This document shows positions 13,782 through 19,279 of a stretch of 19,279 nucleotides of DNA, piece by piece (within the stretch, counting starts at the first letter, position 1; each line of letters starts with the position of its first letter). Under the pieces are notes generated by a model that ran no database searches, was not told the origin of the DNA, and saw only the letters and a list, made by a program, of their open reading frames with translations. The stretch is from contig DGNI01000055.1 in NCBI GenBank assembly GCA_002388885.1, positions 13,022 to 32,300 of the forward strand. The letters run 5' to 3'. The position numbers and the translations under genes are program-made. This stretch comes from Parvularculaceae bacterium UBA4496. GTDB lineage: Bacteria; Pseudomonadota; Alphaproteobacteria; Caulobacterales; Parvularculaceae.

Positions 13782-15185
13782 TTATTCCGTAGGCGGTAAC
13801 TGATCGGCGAAGTCGGGCAGCGCTTCCAACTGTGGGCGTACGCTCGCCAGATCGCCAACCACCGTGAGGCTCATCTCATTAATCGCAAGATGCTCCTTGG
13901 CAGCATCCTGTACTGATTGAGGCGTCAGAGCCTCAACAGTACTTACATAGTTTTCGAGATACTCGGTCCCAAGGCCATGCAGATTTACGAATGAAAGCCT
14001 GTTGGCGACGCCAAACCGCGATGCGAGCTGAATAACGAAAATGCCATTCATGTAGTTTTTGATGCCGCGCATCTCATCATCTGGAGGCGGCGCATCCTGT
14101 AGACCGCGGATTTCCTTTATGACTTCCGCAAGCGCCGGCCCTGTCGCCTCACTTGTGATGTCTGCGTTCTGGCGCCAGTACGCTGCGCCCTTCTCAAGGC
14201 TGATCGCAGAGTTCGGTGAATAGGTGTATCCCTTGTCTTCCCGGATGTTCCGCGTGATACGCGAAGAAAAATAACCGCCTAGGATCGTATCGGCGCCTTC
14301 AAGATCAAGGGTCTGATCGACCGGTGGAACACGCTTGCCAAGCCTTATGGTCGATTGCACTGCGCCTGGCCGGTCAACCAATTTTACTTCTGGCCCCTCG
14401 GGCATAGCAGGCGCCAGGTCAAGCGGGTCCGGCCCGCCTCCCCATCGACGAAATGCATCGGAAACGGCGCGCTTTACTTCACGCCGGTCAAACTGGCCAA
14501 CAACGAATAAATGAGTTCGTTTTGCACCAAAGTTCGCACCATGAAACGCCTTTGCATCTTCAAGGGTCAACGCTGCGAATGTTTCAGCGTCCGGCAAAGT
14601 CGCCGTGCTGTACGGATGGTTTGGGTAAAGAGACTTCGTGAAGGCATCCTGCGCAATGGTTCCCGGCTGCGTTGCGCCAATGGAAATATTCCGCAAGCGG
14701 TTTTGCTGAATGCGGCCGAATTCTCCTTCGGGGAAATTCGGCTGCTGGAGTACAGAGGCAATCAGTTCGATCGCATCCGGCACGCTTTCACTTAAGACAT
14801 CCATGCTTACCGTCGTCTGGTCAAGGCCGACGCCGACATTGACGTCGCCTCCCATCAGCGCGGCTTCGAGCGCAATTTCGGAAGCAGATTTGCCGCCGGC
14901 TCCTTCAGCCATCATGTCGGCTGCAAGATCGGAAATCCATGGCGTATCGCCGTCATGGAGATTTCCGACTTGCACAGCGCCAAGCACAAATGCTTTCGGT
15001 ACCCGGCCAAAAGGAACGAGCGTAACTTCCATGCCGTTGCGCAGGGTATAACTTTCGATTTTCGGCAAATCGAATCCGCGCGGTTCACTGCCGACCGGCG
15101 GCGCCTCTTTTTCCTGTGCTACGGCAGGCGTGACGATCATGGCGCCGGCCAATAATGCGACAGCGAGTTTTGCGAAATGTCTCAT
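13782..15185 (-). CDS. M16 family peptidase-like protein, non-catalytic subunit
   Basis: This 467-aa secreted protein starts with a signal peptide (MRHFAKLAVALLAGAMIVTPAVA, cleavage likely after Ala23). It has the two-lobe M16 fold, but where the zinc motif HxxEH should be it reads SDLAADMMAEGAGG, so zinc ligands and catalytic Glu are missing. It keeps the REDKGYTYS segment, the Arg/Tyr motif that the partner subunit donates to the active site in paired M16 enzymes. With the catalytic subunit 17 bp upstream it probably forms a periplasmic heterodimer acting on peptides; the exact substrate is unknown. It ends shortly before a strong terminator. Confidence 0.92.
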   Translation of the reverse strand: MRHFAKLAVALLAGAMIVTPAVAQEKEAPPVGSEPRGFDLPKIESYTLRNGMEVTLVPFGRVPKAFVLGAVQVGNLHDGDTPWISDLAADMMAEGAGGKSASEIALEAALMGGDVNVGVGLDQTTVSMDVLSESVPDAIELIASVLQQPNFPEGEFGRIQQNRLRNISIGATQPGTIAQDAFTKSLYPNHPYSTATLPDAETFAALTLEDAKAFHGANFGAKRTHLFVVGQFDRREVKRAVSDAFRRWGGGPDPLDLAPAMPEGPEVKLVDRPGAVQSTIRLGKRVPPVDQTLDLEGADTILGGYFSSRITRNIREDKGYTYSPNSAISLEKGAAYWRQNADITSEATGPALAEVIKEIRGLQDAPPPDDEMRGIKNYMNGIFVIQLASRFGVANRLSFVNLHGLGTEYLENYVSTVEALTPQSVQDAAKEHLAINEMSLTVVGDLASVRPQLEALPDFADQLPPTE

Positions 15186-15202
15186 GTTTAAATCTCCCTG
15201 TC

Positions 15203-16573
15203 CTACTGGTTCGCGCCGGGCTTCAGTGTAATCACTGAGCGATTGGTTTGACGTAGATATTCTTTTGCAGTCTCACGGATGAGTTCGGGCGTCACGACAT
15301 CGAATTCAGCCTCGAGCTCATTAATTCGCGCGGGATTATTATCAAAGAGCGCAAACACGGCGAGCAGATCCACAAGCCCCACACGATTACCATCGCCGAC
15401 GGTGTCATAAAGGCTTGAACGGAGTTTGGTCATTGCCCGGTTCATCTCTTCCTGACTGACGAGATTTGTCTGCAGGTCTTCGACGATTGCGTCGAGCTCG
15501 GCAGTAATCTCAGCTTCAGAATGTTTGGCGTCATGAATAAGGAACGCCGCCCAGATCATCGGACCATTGTAATTGTAGGCGTTGCCGAGCGGCCAGTTGA
15601 CGCCGCCAGGAACGTTTGAGGCAAAGCCCTTTTCCTGAACCATGCGCTGATGTAACCGGCTGTCGTCGCCGTCCGTCAGCATCGCGTCGATGACAAGCAT
15701 GGCGTACCATTCCGGTGATCCGCGCTCAGGCACATGATATGCCCAGGCGACGGCTGGACGCGGAGCCAGCGGGTCGGTTTTTTCAAGACGCTTTTCTTCT
15801 TCCTGGCGCGGTTCTGAAATGTCAGGAAATGTCAAATTGTCCGAAGCCGGAATATCGCCAAAATACTTTTCAACCCAGCCAAGCGTTTTTTTCGGGTCGA
15901 TGTCGCCCGCTATAACGACAACGGCGTTGTTCGGCGCATAGAAGTCATTGAAAAACTGCTGCACGTCTTCAAGCGTAGCGGCATCAAGATCTTCAAGGTC
16001 ACCATAAAAGTTATGCGCATTGAACCAGTTTTCATTGGCGAGCTGCGGTAGGTCGAGCCAAGGAAATCCGCCATATGGCTGATTGAGGACGTTGACCTTC
16101 ACTTCGTTTTTTACGACGCCCTGCTGGTTGGTGAGGTTCGCCTGCGTGATATCGAGACCGCGCATCCGGTCCGCTTCAGCCCAGATAAAGGTTTCGGTTT
16201 TATGCGACGGCACAACTTCAAAGTAGTTGGTAAAGTCAAAACGCGTCGATCCGTTCAAAACGCCGCCATTTGAGTTGACGAGATTGATGAATTCCGCCTT
16301 GCCCAGATTCTTCGACCCCTGAAACATCATATGTTCAAACAGATGCGCGAAACCGGTTCGGTCGCGAGGCTCGATGCGGAAACCGATGCCGTAATAGACT
16401 CCGATCGTCGTCGTCGGCACTGAATGATCTTCGGACAAAACCACCTTGAGTCCGTTTTCGAGCGTGTGGTACTCGACAGGCGTTTCAAAATCCGAAGCGT
16501 TTGCCGCGGATGTAAATACTGCGCCCGCCAGCGGCGCCATCAGAGCCACTCGCAGACTTTGGAATAAAAACAT
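15203..16573 (-). CDS. M16 family zinc metallopeptidase, catalytic subunit
   Basis: This 456-aa secreted protein has a signal peptide (cleavage likely after the ANA near residue 27). The inverted zinc motif HxxEH is present as HLFEH (His77, Glu80, His81), and the third ligand Glu157 (VVKNEV) lies 76 residues further on, the normal spacing. A conserved YAPNNAVVVIAGDID segment closes the first lobe. The second lobe ends near LRQTNRSVITLKPGANQ. GGAGGGG stands 8 bp before the ATG. It is first in a two-gene operon with the non-catalytic partner and likely degrades small peptides in the periplasm. Confidence 0.95.
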   Translation of the reverse strand: MFLFQSLRVALMAPLAGAVFTSAANASDFETPVEYHTLENGLKVVLSEDHSVPTTTIGVYYGIGFRIEPRDRTGFAHLFEHMMFQGSKNLGKAEFINLVNSNGGVLNGSTRFDFTNYFEVVPSHKTETFIWAEADRMRGLDITQANLTNQQGVVKNEVKVNVLNQPYGGFPWLDLPQLANENWFNAHNFYGDLEDLDAATLEDVQQFFNDFYAPNNAVVVIAGDIDPKKTLGWVEKYFGDIPASDNLTFPDISEPRQEEEKRLEKTDPLAPRPAVAWAYHVPERGSPEWYAMLVIDAMLTDGDDSRLHQRMVQEKGFASNVPGGVNWPLGNAYNYNGPMIWAAFLIHDAKHSEAEITAELDAIVEDLQTNLVSQEEMNRAMTKLRSSLYDTVGDGNRVGLVDLLAVFALFDNNPARINELEAEFDVVTPELIRETAKEYLRQTNRSVITLKPGANQ

Positions 16574-16728
16574 TTGCTATTCCCCTCCATTTCTTGATGG
16601 CCGCATATTCTCGCCAACCGCGGCGAATGTCCAACGGTGATCCGCCATGGGCGTCAGAGTCGTCCTGGACTTGAAAGCAATTCAGAATCTGGCCGCCAAG
16701 GCTTTGTTCAGAAAGAGATTTTCAGCGC

Positions 16729-16757
16729 TTGCAGTCTACTGCTCTTTCCTCTATAGA
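16729..16757 (+). promoter_or_regulatory. Predicted promoter of rplY
   Basis: TTGCAG (16729-16734) and TATAGA (16752-16757) are 17 bp apart. A start near 16764 would give a leader of about 83 nt that contains the hairpin at 16783-16825. Confidence 0.5.
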
Positions 16758-16782
16758 CCGCCGCTCTATCAGGAATTCCGCG

Positions 16783-16825
16783 CCGCCGCGAGGAGCCGAC
16801 TGGCTCGACGCAGCGGCGGTTTTTT
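16783..16825 (+). terminator. Terminator-like hairpin in the rplY leader
   Basis: CCGCCGC (16783-16789) pairs with GCGGCGG (16813-16819), and an inner GAGCC-GACT-GGCTC stem (16793-16806) lies within it. Six T residues follow (16820-16825), ending 21 bp before the rplY ATG. No plus-strand gene ends upstream, so it is either an attenuator of rplY or the end of a short leader RNA of about 60 nt. Confidence 0.65.
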
Positions 16826-16846
16826 GCATGAAGGACGCCGAGAACC

Positions 16847-17521
16847 ATGGCCCAGATTGACGTATTTTATTGTGAACCCCGCGAAAAGACGGGCACGGGC
16901 GGCGCTCGGGCTTCACGGCGTGCAGACTGGGTGCCTGGCGTGCTTTACGGCGGCGGCGCAAATCCGGTGGCGATCCAGCTGAAGAAGAACGAAGTCGAAA
17001 AGGCCTTCAAAAACGGTCGCCTGCGTTCTCACCTCGCGAAAATCGATGTTCCCGGCGAAGACGGCCAGCAACCGGTCATTGCTCGCGACGTCCAGGTCCA
17101 CCCGGTCAAAGGGCTGCCGATCCACGTCGACCTGATGCGCGTGGACGAAAAGACCCGCCTCGACGTGGCTGTGCCGGTTCGTTTCATCAACGAAGAGAAA
17201 TCTCCGGGCCTTAAAAAAGGCGGCGTGCTCAACGTTGTCCGCCACGCGGTCGAAGTTTACGCGCCTGCCACAGCCATTCCGGAAGTTTTTGAGGTTGACG
17301 TCACTGGACTTGAGGTCGGCGACGGTATCCATGCATCGGCGATCGCTCTTCCCGAGGGAGTGACGCACGTCATCACGGATCGCGACTTCACCATTGCTAC
17401 CATTGCAGCTCCATCGGCCCTGCGCTCGGCTGATGAGGAAGACGCCGAAGCCGCCGCTGCAAGCGAAGACGACGGTGAATCCGAAGACGGTGAACAGGAA
17501 GAAGAAGGCAAGGAAGAGTAA
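16847..17521 (+). CDS. rplY: 50S ribosomal protein L25 (CTC form)
   Basis: This 224-aa protein binds 5S rRNA in the large ribosomal subunit. The N-terminal L25 domain includes GTGGARASRRADWVPGVLYGGG and VIARDVQVHPVKGLPIHVDLMRV. The C-terminal TL5/CTC beta domain runs to about residue 190. The last 30 residues are a very acidic Asp/Glu/Ala tail (EDDGESEDGEQEEEGKEE), common in alphaproteobacterial L25. The two-domain form is longer than the 94-aa E. coli protein. It is followed after 53 bp by pth. Confidence 0.96.
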   Translation: MAQIDVFYCEPREKTGTGGARASRRADWVPGVLYGGGANPVAIQLKKNEVEKAFKNGRLRSHLAKIDVPGEDGQQPVIARDVQVHPVKGLPIHVDLMRVDEKTRLDVAVPVRFINEEKSPGLKKGGVLNVVRHAVEVYAPATAIPEVFEVDVTGLEVGDGIHASAIALPEGVTHVITDRDFTIATIAAPSALRSADEEDAEAAAASEDDGESEDGEQEEEGKEE

Positions 17522-17574
17522 GCGCCTTCCCTTCCCGCCTCCCTTAATGGCGGCCCTGCGCCCGGGAGCAGTCC

Positions 17575-18297
17575 ATGCTTTTGCTTGTTGGTCTCGGCAA
17601 TCCCGGCGAGAAACACGCCTCGCATCGCCACAACGTTGGCTTTATGGCTGCGGACGCCATCGCCGAAGCCCATGGATTCGATGCGCCGAAATCAAAGTTC
17701 CAGGGCCAACTTCGCGAAGGTTTTCTCGAAGGTCCCGGCGGGCGGACCAAAGCCCTCATTCTCAAGCCTCAAACCTACATGAATGAATCCGGCAGGTCTG
17801 TCGGCGAAGCGCTTCGGTTCTACAAACTTACGCCGGAAGATGTTGTCGTATTTTACGATGAGCTCGATCTGGAACCATCGAAACTTCGCATAAAAACGGG
17901 CGGGGGCGCAGCGGGTCATAACGGCATCCGCTCCATCGACTCGCATATCGGCAATGATTTTAGGCGCGTGCGGATCGGCATCGGGCACCCCGGCAACAAG
18001 TCACGCGTGACAGGTCACGTTCTTGGAGATTTTGCCAAAGCGGATCGCGAGTGGCTGGAGCCGATGCTCGATGCCATCGCTGCTGCAGCGCCGCTTCTAA
18101 CATATGCGGACAACAACCGGTTCGCTAGCGCCGTTGCACAACGGGTCTCGCCCCAAAAACCCGAAAAAGCGCGGAAAGATAGGAGAATCGAACCACTCGA
18201 TTCCGATGCAGCCTCCCGCCCGGCAAAACCGGCGGAGCAACAATCAAAGAATCCTTTCGCCGAGGCATTTCAAAATCTTCTGCGCGGCAAGAAATAG
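17575..18297 (+). CDS. pth: Peptidyl-tRNA hydrolase
   Basis: This 240-aa cytoplasmic enzyme releases tRNA from prematurely dropped peptidyl-tRNA. Active-site residues are visible: Asn9 (GLGNPG), His19 (SHRHNVGF), the MNESG loop, the FYDELDLEP segment and the Asn in GAAGHNGIRSI. Compared with the 194-aa E. coli enzyme it carries a basic, Pro-rich C-terminal tail of about 45 residues ending NPFAEAFQNLLRGKK, which is frequent in this class. GGGAG precedes the ATG. It lies between rplY and ychF. Confidence 0.96.
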   Translation: MLLLVGLGNPGEKHASHRHNVGFMAADAIAEAHGFDAPKSKFQGQLREGFLEGPGGRTKALILKPQTYMNESGRSVGEALRFYKLTPEDVVVFYDELDLEPSKLRIKTGGGAAGHNGIRSIDSHIGNDFRRVRIGIGHPGNKSRVTGHVLGDFAKADREWLEPMLDAIAAAAPLLTYADNNRFASAVAQRVSPQKPEKARKDRRIEPLDSDAASRPAKPAEQQSKNPFAEAFQNLLRGKK

Positions 18298-18309
18298 AAA
18301 GACGAATTC

Positions 18310-19279
18310 ATGGGCTTTAAATGCGGCATTGTAGGACTGCCGAATGTGGGAAAATCGACGCTCTTTAACGCGCTCACGAAAACTGCGGCGGCGCAAGCGG
18401 CAAACTATCCCTTTTGTACGATTGAGCCGAATGTCGGCGACGTCGCCGTACCAGAACCACGCCTAAAGACGCTCGCTGAAATCGCCAAGTCGGCGGAGGT
18501 CATTCCGGCGCGGATGCAGTTCGTCGACATCGCCGGCCTTGTTAAAGGCGCGTCCAAGGGCGAAGGTTTGGGTAACCAATTTCTCGCGAATATCCGCGAA
18601 GTTGACGCCGTCGCATATGTACTTCGCTGCTTTGATGACGACGACATCACTCATGTTGCGGGTAAGATCGATCCGATCGCAGACTTTGAAGTCGTGGAAA
18701 CGGAGTTGATGTTGGCGGACCTCGAAAGCCTCGAAAAGCGCCGGATCAATGCCGAGAAAAAAGCCAAGGGACAGGACAAGGAAGCAAAGGCTGCGCTGGT
18801 CCTGATCGACAAGGCGCTCACCGAATTGGGCGAAGGCCGCCCCGCCCGTAACGCTGAAATCGATGCGGAAGAAAAAAAAGCCTGGGCTGGTCTGCAGCTA
18901 TTAACGGCGAAACCGGTGTTATTTGTCGCCAATGTTGATGAGGGCGCTGCCGCCGACGGTAACGATTATTCACGTGAAGTCGAGGCGCGCGCCGGGCAGG
19001 AAAACGCGGTGTCGGTCGTCATCTCCGCCAAAATCGAATCCGAACTCGCGCAACTCTCCGACGATGAACAGACGGAATACCTCGAAACACTGGGGCTTTC
19101 AGAACCCGGCCTGAACCGGATGATCCGCGCCGGTTACGACTTGCTCGACCTTCACACCTATTTCACCGCCGGCCCTAAGGAAGCACGCGCATGGACTGTG
19201 CGGCGGGGGGCGAGCGCGCCGCAGGCGGCGGGCGTTATTCACACGGATTTCGAAAAGGGTTTCATCCGGGCCGAGACGA
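18310..19279 (+). CDS. ychF: Redox-regulated ATPase YchF (Obg-like), 3' part outside the window
   Basis: The visible 323 residues include the P-loop GLPNVGKS, the G3 motif DIAGLVKGAS and NVDE instead of NKxD. The last is the YchF hallmark that gives preference for ATP over GTP. The end shows the start of the TGS domain (AWTVRRGASAPQAAGVIHTDF). The family is about 363 aa, so about 40 residues are missing beyond the window edge. YchF binds ribosomes and acts in the cytoplasm. The ATG lies 12 bp after pth, in one operon. Confidence 0.96.
   Translation, partial: MGFKCGIVGLPNVGKSTLFNALTKTAAAQAANYPFCTIEPNVGDVAVPEPRLKTLAEIAKSAEVIPARMQFVDIAGLVKGASKGEGLGNQFLANIREVDAVAYVLRCFDDDDITHVAGKIDPIADFEVVETELMLADLESLEKRRINAEKKAKGQDKEAKAALVLIDKALTELGEGRPARNAEIDAEEKKAWAGLQLLTAKPVLFVANVDEGAAADGNDYSREVEARAGQENAVSVVISAKIESELAQLSDDEQTEYLETLGLSEPGLNRMIRAGYDLLDLHTYFTAGPKEARAWTVRRGASAPQAAGVIHTDFEKGFIRAET

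Noticed and set aside
16647..16982. Plus-strand open frame running into rplY
   Set aside because: It crosses the predicted rplY promoter and leader hairpin and uses another frame than rplY; no homology is visible.

Overview
The window reads as the chromosome of an alphaproteobacterium, most likely near the Hyphomonadaceae/Parvularculaceae (an inference from gene content and order, not a placement). The supporting signs are the murA-DUF2948-hisD cluster, rplY-pth-ychF, a YerC/YecD-type TrpR-like regulator in front of hisG, a tandem pair of periplasmic M16 peptidases, and dispersed palindromic repeats. Both ends cut genes: trhO lacks its 5' part and ychF its 3' part.

Layout. 1-1326 (+): the end of trhO, a cloverleaf-like palindromic repeat, and a glutathione S-transferase-like gene that carries a second, different palindromic repeat inside its reading frame. 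1323-5335 (-): a small basic protein, murA, a DUF2948 gene and hisD in a tight operon, followed by an AT-rich GIY-YIG-nuclease-like gene that looks acquired. 5438-7470 (+): a hotdog thioesterase, tRNA-Thr(GGT), and an unrecognised membrane protein with a textbook heptad coiled coil. 7471-8656 (-): a yerC-like regulator and a long-form hisG, with a perfect 8-4-8 palindrome lying on the promoter -10 box. 8760-10997: a complete mobile element. 11030-13621 (-): a hybrid sensor kinase with two receiver domains. 13782-16573 (-): two secreted M16 peptidases, one catalytic and one lacking the zinc motif. 16847-19279 (+): rplY, pth and ychF, with an intrinsic-terminator-like hairpin in the rplY leader.

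The most notable object is the 2,238-bp IS1595-type element. Its borders can be set to the base: 24-bp terminal inverted repeats matching at 21 positions, and a perfect 8-bp target duplication TTTTTTAT. Besides the transposase, which has lost about 21 C-terminal residues to an in-frame TAG, it carries a structured non-coding stretch with two mutually exclusive hairpins, a 42-aa basic protein, a divergent 68-aa Lys/Arg-rich protein, a 199-aa protein with a HEPN-like R-x4-H motif, and an antisense gene whose first possible start codon lies within the right terminal repeat. The element inserted beside the terminator of the sensor kinase gene, so kinase and terminator are now 2.2 kb apart. Kinase transcripts should therefore run into the cargo, while the stranded terminator still shields the hisG operon promoter.
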